Below, piece after piece: positions 53,226 through 61,700 of a DNA stretch of 63,769 nucleotides. The position numbers were made by a program, and so were the translations under genes. The notes beneath the pieces are model-generated. The model had not been told where the DNA came from. It saw only the letters and a list, made by a program, of their open reading frames with translations, and did not search any database. The stretch covers positions 1 to 63,769 of the forward strand of contig CAJTPM010000023.1 in the NCBI GenBank assembly GCA_910578085.1, given 5' to 3'. The number at the start of each line of letters is the position of its first letter. Positions within the stretch are counted from its first letter, which is position 1. This DNA is from an uncultured Lachnospiraceae bacterium (GTDB lineage Bacteria; Bacillota; Clostridia; Lachnospirales; Lachnospiraceae).

Positions 53226-53453
53226 ATGAGTGATTTAACAGCTACTAACTGCGGATGCGGCAACGTTAGCAATAACGGATGTGGATGCGGCAACTGGATC
53301 TGGATCCTTATTCTCCTGCTCTTCTGCGGCGGTAACAATGATGACTGTGGCTGTGGCGGCGGCTTTGGCTTTAGCGGCAACGGCAACAGCTGCGAGTGCA
53401 TCATCTGGATCTTACTGCTGATGAGCTGCTGCGGCGGCAACGGATTCTGCTAA
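53226..53453 (+). CDS. Gly/Cys-rich small protein (chorion-like high-cysteine type)
   Basis: A 75-residue protein with about a dozen Cys and many Gly and Asn residues (NCGCGN, GCGCGN, DCGCGGG, SCCGGN-like clusters) around two short hydrophobic stretches (WIWILILLLF and IIWILLLM). Proteins of this look in Lachnospiraceae are often labelled chorion-class high-cysteine proteins, with no known function. GGAGG lies nine bases before ATG 53226. It is monocistronic, with a terminator at 53465-53492. The preceding sigma-K-like sequence makes a spore coat or outer layer role possible. Confidence in function is low. Confidence 0.8.
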   Translation: MSDLTATNCGCGNVSNNGCGCGNWIWILILLLFCGGNNDDCGCGGGFGFSGNGNSCECIIWILLLMSCCGGNGFC

Positions 53454-53464
53454 GAACCGGTATT

Positions 53465-53492
53465 CAGAGGCGGCTTTCCAAAGCTGCCTCTG
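53465..53492 (+). terminator. Terminator after the Cys-rich gene
   Basis: CAGAGGCGGCTTT and AAAGCTGCCTCTG pair almost fully (one wobble), starting 12 bases past the stop codon, followed by the T-rich TCTATTGT. Confidence 0.7.
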
Positions 53493-53624
53493 TCTATTGT
53501 AATACGGTATGTTTTCTTCCCCGCATCCGCTGCGCCATGGGGATAACTGCGTATTTTCAGTTATGAAGCATGTTTCCGGCGCATAAATAATACTATAAAA
53601 CATTTCCTGTACCGGAGACATCTT

Positions 53625-54233
53625 ATGGAAACGATAAAAAATGAACAGATATATGCCTTTGACAGTTTATATACTACCAACCATATTCAAATGCTGAAGA
53701 TATTGTTACCTTGTTTAAATCCTCCCCTTCAAAAAAACCTGGCATTATATATCAAATTTCTGGAACTGCGTTATACTATTTCGTTTCTGAGCGCACACCC
53801 CTATGTTCTAAGCGGGTGCGGTTTTGATAAAGAACGTGGAGCACAGGATATTCCGGTGGATGACCTGCTCCCCTTCCTCACTCCTCAGGAAGCTGAAAAC
53901 TTCCGGCACATTCAAAAGAGTATGGAAATGATGAAACAATTCTCCAGCATGCAGAAGAATCTGGAATCATTGAAAGGAATTTTGCCGGAAGGCATGGATC
54001 TTAACACCCTGTTTCAGAGCATGACAGGCGGTGCTTCCGGCGCAGATAATACAGCCGGGAAAACTGCCTCCCAGGCTGCGGAAGCAGTAAAAAATGCTTT
54101 TTCCTCCGGCGGGAGCGAAATTCTGCAAAATATGATGCAGGGTTCTCCCTCCGGCGATATTTTGAAAAATATGATGTCCGATTCTCAGAAGGAATTGTAT
54201 GAAAAATTTAACGAGCGTTTTCAAAATCTGTAA
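53625..54233 (+). CDS. Hypothetical protein, 202 residues
   Basis: A soluble, mostly helical protein. The N-terminal half carries MLKILLPCLNPPLQKNLALYIKFLELRYTISF. The middle is Met/Gln-rich (EMMKQFSSMQKNLESLKGIL), followed by a Gly/Ser/Ala linker (about 133-165) and a helical end. I recognise no domain. ATG 53625 follows ggagacatctt. It is followed after 59 bases by the 102-residue gene on the same strand, so the two probably form one unit. Confidence 0.7.
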   Translation: METIKNEQIYAFDSLYTTNHIQMLKILLPCLNPPLQKNLALYIKFLELRYTISFLSAHPYVLSGCGFDKERGAQDIPVDDLLPFLTPQEAENFRHIQKSMEMMKQFSSMQKNLESLKGILPEGMDLNTLFQSMTGGASGADNTAGKTASQAAEAVKNAFSSGGSEILQNMMQGSPSGDILKNMMSDSQKELYEKFNERFQNL

Positions 54234-54292
54234 AACAGCCTCTGTTTCCCGTACCGAAAGACAGAAATTCAGGCATTGTAGAAAGGAATACT

Positions 54293-54601
54293 ATGACAAA
54301 TAAATCTGAAAACTCAAACGAATACTTATCTTCGGGAGAATGGATGCGCGACAAGTCCCTCTCCCATATTTCCCGTTCCAAGCTGGAATTTCTTCAGATC
54401 ATGCTGTTCGAGAGCCGCAAGCTGAAGCAGGATGAAATGCTTCCTTTTTTTATGTCGGTTATCAAGATCAGCCGCGAGAAAAACATCACCTTTACCGAAG
54501 CTGAAATGGATTCTATTCTGGAAGTTTTGAAAGAGCACTCTTCTCCCGATGAACTGAACCGTATGAATCAGATCATGCAGATGCGAAAATCCATGGGATA
54601 A
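54293..54601 (+). CDS. Hypothetical protein, 102 residues
   Basis: A small soluble helical protein. Notable features are the basic HISRSKLEFLQIMLFESRKLKQDEMLPFFM stretch and a C-terminal LNRMNQIMQMRKSMG. The helix-rich middle (ITFTEAEMDSILEVLKEHSSPDE) contains a possible dimerisation helix. AAGGA lies close before ATG 54293. Located directly after the 202-residue gene and probably co-transcribed with it. Function not recognised. Confidence 0.7.
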   Translation: MTNKSENSNEYLSSGEWMRDKSLSHISRSKLEFLQIMLFESRKLKQDEMLPFFMSVIKISREKNITFTEAEMDSILEVLKEHSSPDELNRMNQIMQMRKSMG

Positions 54602-54606
54602 GTCTT

Positions 54607-54751
54607 CCTCTGCATGGGTCGGCACAGTCAGGCAGAGGCGGCAATCTGCACTGCTGCTCACGCGCCTGGCACCCGTCAGCATCTGCTGATAGATTTCCCC
54701 GGTCGCCCGTATACATATAAGTAACGGGCAGAGGATATTTTCCTCTGCCCG
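54607..54751. other. Structured intergenic region with repeated GCAGAGG/CCTCTGC arms
   Basis: Two hairpins lie between the convergent small-protein unit and leuS: CCTCTGC (54607-54613) with GCAGAGG (54632-54638), and the perfect CGGGCAGAGGA (54725-54735) with TCCTCTGCCCG (54741-54751). The arms of each can also pair with the other. The second probably ends the leuS transcript on the minus strand, although its T-run is poor. A TCAGCA-TC-TGCTGA palindrome lies between them. Confidence 0.5.
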
Positions 54752-54797
54752 CCCCATCGATCTGATACCAGACCGTTTCTGAGCACATTGTCATTTT

Positions 54798-57326
54798 CTA
54801 TTTCTGCACGATATTTACCAGGCGTCCCGGCACATAGATTTCCTTCATGATCGCTCCGGTCAGTCTGTCCGCCATCATCTCTTTCGCCTTTGCTAAAATA
54901 TCCTCCTTCGGATCATCCTTGCCGATATTCATGGTGCCACGCACTTTCCCGTTGATCTGTACAGCGATCTCAATTGTCGCTTCGACGGTCTTCTCCTCGT
55001 CAAACTCCGGCCAGCACTGAATATAGAGATGTCCCTCTTCGCCGATCTCCTGCCAGAGTTCCTCCGTCATATGGGGCGCTACGGGATTAAGGAGCGTAAG
55101 AAGCGTCTTATACTCTCCCCTCGTCACAGCGTTTTTCCGGTAAAATTCATTGATCAGCGCCATCATGGCAGCGATGCCTGTATTAAATTTCAGATTTTCA
55201 TAATCATTGCTCACTTTTTTGATTGTCTGGTGCATTTTTGTTTCCAGATCGGCGCTGTATCCCTCTTCCTGCGTCATGATATCCTGCAGTTTCCAGACGC
55301 GCTCCAAAAATCTCCGGCAGCCCTTTACGCCGTCTTCGCTCCATCCTGCACTCAGATCAAAAGCACCGATAAACATTTCGTAGGTACGCAGTGTATCCGC
55401 GCCGTAATCTCTCACAATATCATCCGGATTTACAACATTGCCCAGCGATTTTGACATCTTCACAACTGGATGATCTGCCATCTCGCCGTATTTTTCCCGA
55501 AGCGCCGTCTTTGCCGCCTCTTCACTGCCGCATTCCTCCAGAAGTTTTTTCTGTTCCTCCGCGGGAAGATTGGGAAAACTGTGGGGATTCAAACCCAGGA
55601 TCATTCCGTGGGAAGTCCGCTTCCGGTACGGTTCCGGACAGGGCACTACCCCCTCATCATAGAGGAACTTATGCCAGAATCTGGAGTATAACAGGTGCAG
55701 CGTCGTATGCTCCATCCCGCCGTTATACCAGTCCACCGGCATCCAGTATTTTAACGCCTCTTTGCTGGCAAAAGCCTTCTCATTTTCCGGATCCGTATAG
55801 CGCAGGAAATACCAGGAAGAACCGGCCCACTGAGGCATCGTATCCGTCTCCCGCTTTGCGGGACCGCCACAGCAGGGACAGGTCGTATTAACCCAGTCAG
55901 TCATCGCTGACAGCGGTGATTCGCCGGTATCGGTAGGCATATAACTGTCCACATCCGGCAATTCCAGGGGCAGTTCACTTTCAGGCAGCGCCACATAACC
56001 GCATTTTTCACAATGCACGACAGGAATCGGCTCTCCCCAGTAACGCTGTCTGGAAAACACCCAGTCCCGCAGCTTGTAGTTCGTCTTTGCCTGGCCAATG
56101 CCTTTTTCTTCCAGATACTGCGTCATGCGGACCTGCGCTGCTTTTACGGGCATACCGTTCAAAAAGTCGGAATTCACCAAAATGCCGTCCGACACATCTG
56201 TATATACTTTCTTCTGCACATCCTCGCCGCCTGCCACAACTTCCACAATCGGCAGGTGGAACTTTTTTGCAAAATCCCAGTCTCTCTCATCGTGGGCAGG
56301 TACCGCCATAATGGCGCCTGTGCCGTAACTCATCAGCACGTAATCCGATACAAAGATCGGAATCTCTTTCTGATTGACCGGATTCACTGCACAAAGTCCG
56401 TCAAGTACCACACCGGTCTTGTCTTTTGCCAGCTCGGAACGTTCAAAATCAGACTTTTTCGCCGCCTGCTCTCTGTAATTCTCCACATACTCCCAGTTTT
56501 TAATCTCATCTTTATATTTGTCCAGTATCGGATGTTCCGGAGATACGACCATATAGGTTGCGCCGAACAGCGTATCGCACCTTGTCGTATAAATGCGCAG
56601 TTTATCTTCTTTTCCGGCGATCGCAAAATCCACCTCGGCTCCCTGAGATTTTCCAATCCAGTTTTTCTGAGACACGGCGATCTTTTCCACATAATCCACG
56701 CCCTCAAGCCCTTCGATCAGCTTTTCGGCGTACTCCGTGATCTTTAACATCCACTGGCTCTTCACCTTCCGGATTACCTCGGCGCCGCAGCGTTCGCACA
56801 CACCGTTGACCACTTCCTCGTTGGCCAGTCCCACCTTGCAGGAAGTACACCAGTTGATTGGCATCTCCGCCTTGTAGGCAAGTCCCTTTTTAAAGAGTTG
56901 CAAAAAGATCCACTGCGTCCAATGATAGTAATTCGGATCGGTGGTATTGATCTCTCTGTTCCAGTCAAAAGAATATCCCAGAGAATGGAGCTGCTCTTTA
57001 AAACGCGCAACGTTGTTTTTTGTTACGATCTTCGGATGGATCTTATTGGCAATGGCAAAATTCTCCGTGGGCAGGCCGAAGGCGTCCCAGCCCATCGGAA
57101 ACAGCACGTTATAGCCCTGCATTCTGCGCTTTCTTGACACAATGTCCATGGCTGTATATGGTCTCGGATGTCCCACATGCAGTCCCTGACCGGACGGGTA
57201 GGGGAATTCCACCAGCGCATAATATTTGGGTTTGCTATAATCTTCCGATGTGGCAAAAGCCTGTTCGTCATCCCAGATCTTCTGCCATTTCTGTTCCACT
57301 TCCCTGTGATTATAAACTTTTGACAT
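54798..57326 (-). CDS. leuS: Leucyl-tRNA synthetase
   Basis: An 842-residue class I synthetase with editing (CP1) domain. The HIGH-type motif is PYPSGQGLHVGHPRPYTAMD and the KMSKS motif is VKMSKSLGNVVNPDD. The editing pocket residues around TTRCDTLFGATYM and the C-terminal anticodon-binding region are present, so it should be active. ATG 57326 has GAGGAG close upstream; a frame to 57338 adds four unsupported residues. No T-box leader is visible in the roughly 110-base leader from the promoter at 57440-57468. Confidence 0.97.
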   Translation of the reverse strand: MSKVYNHREVEQKWQKIWDDEQAFATSEDYSKPKYYALVEFPYPSGQGLHVGHPRPYTAMDIVSRKRRMQGYNVLFPMGWDAFGLPTENFAIANKIHPKIVTKNNVARFKEQLHSLGYSFDWNREINTTDPNYYHWTQWIFLQLFKKGLAYKAEMPINWCTSCKVGLANEEVVNGVCERCGAEVIRKVKSQWMLKITEYAEKLIEGLEGVDYVEKIAVSQKNWIGKSQGAEVDFAIAGKEDKLRIYTTRCDTLFGATYMVVSPEHPILDKYKDEIKNWEYVENYREQAAKKSDFERSELAKDKTGVVLDGLCAVNPVNQKEIPIFVSDYVLMSYGTGAIMAVPAHDERDWDFAKKFHLPIVEVVAGGEDVQKKVYTDVSDGILVNSDFLNGMPVKAAQVRMTQYLEEKGIGQAKTNYKLRDWVFSRQRYWGEPIPVVHCEKCGYVALPESELPLELPDVDSYMPTDTGESPLSAMTDWVNTTCPCCGGPAKRETDTMPQWAGSSWYFLRYTDPENEKAFASKEALKYWMPVDWYNGGMEHTTLHLLYSRFWHKFLYDEGVVPCPEPYRKRTSHGMILGLNPHSFPNLPAEEQKKLLEECGSEEAAKTALREKYGEMADHPVVKMSKSLGNVVNPDDIVRDYGADTLRTYEMFIGAFDLSAGWSEDGVKGCRRFLERVWKLQDIMTQEEGYSADLETKMHQTIKKVSNDYENLKFNTGIAAMMALINEFYRKNAVTRGEYKTLLTLLNPVAPHMTEELWQEIGEEGHLYIQCWPEFDEEKTVEATIEIAVQINGKVRGTMNIGKDDPKEDILAKAKEMMADRLTGAIMKEIYVPGRLVNIVQK

Positions 57327-57439
57327 AACGCTCCTCATTTCTTTTCATTTTTGTTAAATCTCTGTCGCCTTATCAGAATTTTTTCCGACACAGTCATCTC
57401 ATAAACAAAATCTATCGTTTTGCAATGAATTCTTCCTAA

Positions 57440-57468
57440 ATATTACCTATATGGCACCTTTTTGTCAA
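57440..57468 (-). promoter_or_regulatory. Promoter of leuS
   Basis: Minus-strand TTGACA (57468-57463), 17-base spacer, TAATAT (57445-57440). The -35 is perfect. It lies just beyond the terminator of the upstream EF-G-like gene. Confidence 0.65.
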
Positions 57469-57475
57469 CCCTCAT

Positions 57476-57516
57476 CCAAAAGAAAACACCCATGTATCCC
57501 CCATACACAGGTGTTT
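57476..57516 (-). terminator. Terminator of the EF-G-like gene
   Basis: On the minus strand AAACACCTGTGTAT pairs with ATACATGGGTGTTT (14 pairs, two wobble) around a five-G loop, followed by TCTTTT. Confidence 0.85.
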
Positions 57517-57570
57517 CCTTTATACCCCTATATCACTGTAACCCCGATATCAGCATTTTTATATGGCGGT

Positions 57571-59661
57571 TCAGCCCTCGCCGCCCTCTGCAAGCGCTGC
57601 CGCTCTCGCCGCAACTTCCTTCTCCTGAATATCGGAAGGAGCCTGCTCATAGCGGGCAAATTCGTATGCATATACGCCTCTGCCGCCGGTCATGGAACGA
57701 AGATCCGTACAGTAGCCGTAAAGTCCTGTCATCGGAATATCCGCTTCCACTACGGTCTTCCCGCCGGGCGCCGGATTCATCCCCAGCACACGTCCTCTTC
57801 TCTTGTTCAGATCGCCCATCACGTCGCCTGTGTAGCTATCTGGCACCGTCACTTTCAGATTGGCAATCGGCTCCATCAGCACAGGGTTTGCGTCCATAAA
57901 GCCTTTCTTGAAGGCCTGACTCGCCGCCGTCTTGAAGGCCATCTCGGAAGAGTCCACCGGGTGGTAGGAACCGTCGTACAGAACAGCTTTCACACCAACC
58001 ACCGGATAGCCGGCAAGAGGACCTCTCTGCACGGAATCAGCAATACCTTTTTCCACAGCCGGGAAATAGTTTTTCGGCACAGCGCCGCCCACCACTTCCT
58101 GATCGAATATGTAGGTGCTCTCCAGATCGCCGGAAGGCTCAAAACGCATCTTAACATGACCGTACTGGCCGTGTCCACCGGACTGCTTTTTATATTTGTA
58201 TTCCACATCGGATTTCTTGCGGATCGTCTCACGGAAAGCAACCTTCGGCTCCGCCATCTCGATCTCCACTTTGTATTCATTTTTCAGGCGGCTCGCCACC
58301 ACATCCAGATGCAGATCGCCCATACCGTAGAGCAGCGTCTGTCTGTTCTCGGAATCGTTCACAACCTTTAAGGTCAGATCCTCGTGCATGATCTTCTGCA
58401 GGGACTGGGAGATCTTGTCGATGTCGCCTTTGTTTACTGCGTTGTAACGCTTGTATGTATAAGGAACGGACATATCCGGTTTGCCGTATTTGATCACATG
58501 CTGTTTGGTGGACAGGGAATCTCCTGTTCTCGCAGCGGTCAGCTTGGAGATGGCGCCGATATCACCGGCATGCAGCTCCGGCACCTCAATCGCTTTATTT
58601 CCCTGCATCACATAGAGTTTGCCGGCCTTCATTTCCACATCCTTATCGACATTGTAGATCATGTCATCCGGTTTCAGAACGCCGGAATTTACCTTGATCA
58701 GGGAGTATTTTCCGATAAACGGATCTACGATGGTCTTCCATACCACAGCGGATTTCGCTTTCGAGAAGTCGTAATTCGCCTCGAAGATCTCGTTGGACTT
58801 CATATCCACACCGGCGCATTTCCGGTTCTCCGGGCTCGGGAAATATTTTAAAACATCGTCAAGCAGCGTATATACGCCCTGACAGAGAATGTTGGAACCC
58901 ATGGTAACCGGCACAACGCTGCCGTCCATCACGCTGACACGAAGCGCCGCACGAATCTCCGCCTCCGAGAATGTTTCACCGCCGAAATAGCGCTCCATAA
59001 ACTCTTCAGAAGTTTCCGCCACTGTCTCCAATAAAGTGTCACGGCACATCTGCAGGTTTTCTTTGCTGTAATCCGGCACATCACAGGGAACGACTTCCTT
59101 GCCCTGCCATTTATTACCGGTCTCTGTAATCACATTGATGTAGCCCACAAACTTCTCATTTTCCCTGATCGGCAGATGGAAGGGTGCGATCTTCTTGCCG
59201 TAACGATCTGTCAGATCCGCCACCACCTGACGGAAGGAAGCGTTATCGATATCCATATCATCCACATAGAAAATTCTCGGCAGATTATATTTTTCGCACA
59301 GTTCCCATGCCTTTTCCGTGCCGACTTCCACGCCGGCCTTACCGGAAACCACGATAATAGCAGCGCCGGCGGCATTCATCGCTTCTTCCACTTCTCCTAC
59401 AAAGTCAAAAAATCCCGGGGTGTCGATGATATTGATCTTGCAGCCTTCCCATTCTATCGGCACAAGGGTGGTATTGATGGAAATTCCCCTTGCCTGTTCT
59501 TCCTTACCATAATCGCTTATTGTATTTTTATCCGTCACCTTTCCCATTCTGGATGTGATGCCGGACAAATATGCCATTGCTTCTGCCAGTGATGTCTTTC
59601 CGCAGCCGCCATGTCCCAGTAATACGACGTTTCTGATCTTGTCAGTTGTGTAAACTTTCAT
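57571..59661 (-). CDS. Elongation factor G paralogue (FusA2-like GTPase)
   Basis: A 696-residue protein with the full EF-G domain order. It belongs to the divergent paralogue group: G1 is GHGGCGKTS rather than AHIDAGKTT, followed by RGISI and DTPGFFDFVGEVEEAM (G3). The G4 element, usually NKxD, reads VDDMD (IFYVDDMDIDN), losing the Asn and Lys, while the Asp is kept. Domain IV (KKQSGGHGQYGHVKM) and domain V are present. ATG 59661 follows GGAGG. It is not the main EF-G and its role is uncertain; translation under stress or ribosome recycling are options. Confidence 0.85.
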   Translation of the reverse strand: MKVYTTDKIRNVVLLGHGGCGKTSLAEAMAYLSGITSRMGKVTDKNTISDYGKEEQARGISINTTLVPIEWEGCKINIIDTPGFFDFVGEVEEAMNAAGAAIIVVSGKAGVEVGTEKAWELCEKYNLPRIFYVDDMDIDNASFRQVVADLTDRYGKKIAPFHLPIRENEKFVGYINVITETGNKWQGKEVVPCDVPDYSKENLQMCRDTLLETVAETSEEFMERYFGGETFSEAEIRAALRVSVMDGSVVPVTMGSNILCQGVYTLLDDVLKYFPSPENRKCAGVDMKSNEIFEANYDFSKAKSAVVWKTIVDPFIGKYSLIKVNSGVLKPDDMIYNVDKDVEMKAGKLYVMQGNKAIEVPELHAGDIGAISKLTAARTGDSLSTKQHVIKYGKPDMSVPYTYKRYNAVNKGDIDKISQSLQKIMHEDLTLKVVNDSENRQTLLYGMGDLHLDVVASRLKNEYKVEIEMAEPKVAFRETIRKKSDVEYKYKKQSGGHGQYGHVKMRFEPSGDLESTYIFDQEVVGGAVPKNYFPAVEKGIADSVQRGPLAGYPVVGVKAVLYDGSYHPVDSSEMAFKTAASQAFKKGFMDANPVLMEPIANLKVTVPDSYTGDVMGDLNKRRGRVLGMNPAPGGKTVVEADIPMTGLYGYCTDLRSMTGGRGVYAYEFARYEQAPSDIQEKEVAARAAALAEGGEG

Positions 59662-59748
59662 GTAAATTCCTCCAATGCTGGTAATTTTACAGGCATCATG
59701 CACAGAAAATTCCGATTCCTGGATTTCCTGCAAAACACCCATGTGAAT

Positions 59749-59777
59749 ATTCTACTAAAGTTTTTTCCATTTTACAA
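59749..59777 (-). promoter_or_regulatory. Promoter of the EF-G-like gene
   Basis: Minus-strand TTGTAA (59777-59772), 17-base spacer, TAGAAT (59754-59749). It gives a leader of about 80 bases to ATG 59661. Confidence 0.5.
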
Positions 59778-59900
59778 GAGCGATTATCCAATTTCACCAG
59801 TTTTTTATCGATCTTTTTTCTCAACTGACAAAAAAACGTAAAATCTTCAGGACTGATCAACTGTATATTTTATAAAAATTTAATATATTTAGTGATGAAT

Positions 59901-59929
59901 TTGACATATTACAGAAAAATTCTTATAAT
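59901..59929 (+). promoter_or_regulatory. Perfect consensus promoter of tyrA
   Basis: TTGACA (59901-59906) and TATAAT (59924-59929) are exact consensus hexamers 17 bases apart, in an AT-rich setting. Transcription would start near 59937, leaving a leader of about 111 bases before the tyrA start codon. Confidence 0.85.
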
Positions 59930-59974
59930 GCAAGAGGTTTTAAATGGAAAACAGATACCCGACGGCAGGGAAGT

Positions 59975-60013
59975 ATGATGGCTGAACTGATATGTATCAG
60001 TGAACAGGAATGA
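59975..60013 (+). promoter_or_regulatory. Possible leader peptide ORF before tyrA
   Basis: Within the tyrA leader, ATG ATG opens a 12-codon frame (MMAELICISEQE) with gcaggg just upstream and TGA at 60011-60013. Within it the inverted repeat ACTGAT/ATCAGT (59986-60001) could form a small hairpin. It lacks a run of Tyr or Phe codons, so classical attenuation is not supported. Confidence 0.3.
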
Positions 60014-60047
60014 AATAATTAAAATAGAGACAGGAGGGGGACAAGAC

Positions 60048-61175
60048 ATGAATGAGAATACTATGACAGTTGATTTTGAAAACATGCATTATGGCTTTAT
60101 CGGGCTTGGTCTGATAGGCGGTTCCATCGCTCGGGCGCTGCGGGAAAAATATCCGTCCTGCATGATCACGGCCTTTGATATGGAACCTTCTGCCGTAGAG
60201 GCAGCCAAAAGAGACGGTGTTGTAACGATCTGTGCTTATGAGATCGATCGGGTTTTTACCTCCTGCGATCTTATCTTTCTCTGCGCGCCGGTTTCCTGCA
60301 ACGACAGCAATCTTCTTTTTTTACAGAAAGTTCTCGGAAAAAATACGCTTTTGACGGATGTCGGCAGCGTTAAGAGCGGCATTTATGAGCATATTAAAGC
60401 GGCCGGACTGGAAAAACAGTTTATCGGCGGACATCCGATGGCCGGCAGCGAACGGACAGGGTATCAGAATTCCAGGGCAATGCTTCTCGAAAATGCCTAT
60501 TATATTTTAACGCCCACTGAAAGGACGCCCGCAGAAAAAACAAAGCTCATGGAAACTCTTGTGAGATCTCTGGGAGCTATCCCGCTCATTTTGAGCGCCG
60601 CAGAGCACGATTATGTAACGGCAGGCATCAGCCATCTGCCCCATGTTATCTCGGCCTCTTTAGTAAATCTTGTCAAAAATAAGGACAACGCGGACGGCAT
60701 GATGAAACTGATCGCAGCAGGCGGTTTCAAGGATATCACCCGCATCTCTTCCTCCTCCCCCGTAATGTGGGAGCATATCTGCATGGCAAACAGAGACAAT
60801 ATACTTTCTTTACTTGACAGTTACATGGAATCCCTGCAGGACATTAAAAAACGCATCGCAGCCCAGGATGCGTCCGGCACTTACGCCTTTTTTGAATCCG
60901 CCCGCAGCTACAGAGAGTCTTTCACCGATGTCTCCGGTGGTCCCATCAAAAAATCCCATGTCTTTTATGTGGATATTCCGGATGAACCCGGTGCTCTTGC
61001 CACCATTGTTACACTGCTTGCCTTCCAGCAGATCAATCTGAAAAACATTGGGATCACCCACAATAGAGAAGTGGCGGAAGGATCCCTGTTAATTGAAGTC
61101 TGGAAGGAAGCTGATATCGCCAGAGCACAGGATGTGCTTTCCGCCAAAGGATATGTGGTCCGGGTTAAAAAGTAA
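60048..61175 (+). CDS. tyrA: Prephenate dehydrogenase with ACT domain
   Basis: A 375-residue enzyme of tyrosine synthesis that oxidatively decarboxylates prephenate using NAD+. The N-terminal Rossmann domain carries GFIGLGLIGGSIARAL; the conserved GGHPMAGSERTGYQNS and the helical dimer domain with GISHLPHVISASL follow. A C-terminal ACT domain (about 295-365; VDIPDEPGALATIVTLLAF) probably senses an aromatic amino acid. ATG 60048 has an excellent GGAGGGGG eight bases upstream. No other aromatic-pathway gene adjoins it. Confidence 0.93.
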   Translation: MNENTMTVDFENMHYGFIGLGLIGGSIARALREKYPSCMITAFDMEPSAVEAAKRDGVVTICAYEIDRVFTSCDLIFLCAPVSCNDSNLLFLQKVLGKNTLLTDVGSVKSGIYEHIKAAGLEKQFIGGHPMAGSERTGYQNSRAMLLENAYYILTPTERTPAEKTKLMETLVRSLGAIPLILSAAEHDYVTAGISHLPHVISASLVNLVKNKDNADGMMKLIAAGGFKDITRISSSSPVMWEHICMANRDNILSLLDSYMESLQDIKKRIAAQDASGTYAFFESARSYRESFTDVSGGPIKKSHVFYVDIPDEPGALATIVTLLAFQQINLKNIGITHNREVAEGSLLIEVWKEADIARAQDVLSAKGYVVRVKK

Positions 61176-61182
61176 GGACTGA

Positions 61183-61536
61183 TTACTTCTTCCCCTGCTT
61201 CTCCAGTTCGGAATTTACAGTGTCATAAATGCTGATACGGGAAACATCCATACCGGGCATACCTACAAAAGTAGCGCCATAGTTAAAAGTATCTCCCTTC
61301 TTTTCAATACGGACGATCTCTATAAATGTATGGAGAACCTCCTTTGTCCAGATGGTCAGATATGCTTCATATATCGTCCCGATAGTAAGCGGCAGATCAC
61401 AGTTAAAGCCAACTCCCGACTTACTGGCATCCATAATATCAATGATCGCTTCATGCTGCTCTCCCGGATTATTTAACGACTTAATAATGATTTTTGATTC
61501 CAGTTCCAGTCGTTTGCTTTTTCTACGTTCCTCCAT
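61183..61536 (-). CDS. Single-domain PilZ protein (c-di-GMP receptor)
   Basis: A 117-residue cytoplasmic protein that is one PilZ domain: RxxxR as ERRKSKR at residues 3-8, and DxSxxG as DASKSGVGF near residue 36. Both motifs needed for cyclic di-GMP binding are intact. There is no output domain, so it likely acts by protein contact. It is convergent with tyrA (7-base gap). No diguanylate cyclase or phosphodiesterase is in the window. Confidence 0.85.
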   Translation of the reverse strand: MEERRKSKRLELESKIIIKSLNNPGEQHEAIIDIMDASKSGVGFNCDLPLTIGTIYEAYLTIWTKEVLHTFIEIVRIEKKGDTFNYGATFVGMPGMDVSRISIYDTVNSELEKQGKK

Positions 61537-61700
61537 AACACTACTCCTTCTTCCCTGTCTGTACAGATTACTTTTTGATTATTTCCTATAACTGTATTTT
61601 ACCCGTTCACCTGCTAAAAATCAAGTGGTTTTGGCCTACACTTTGCAATGAAGTGATATTGGCTGTGAACAGCAACATATTTCAGCCTTCCGCGTGGTTC

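Noticed and set aside
57327..57439. Possible T-box leader before leuS
   Set aside because: The conserved T-box (AGGGTGGnACCGCG) and a terminator/antiterminator pair are absent; the same holds for gltX and trpS.
57451..58371. 306-codon frame antisense to the EF-G-like gene
   Set aside because: It lies opposite a clear GTPase gene, begins inside its terminator, and has His/Arg-rich shadow composition without domains.
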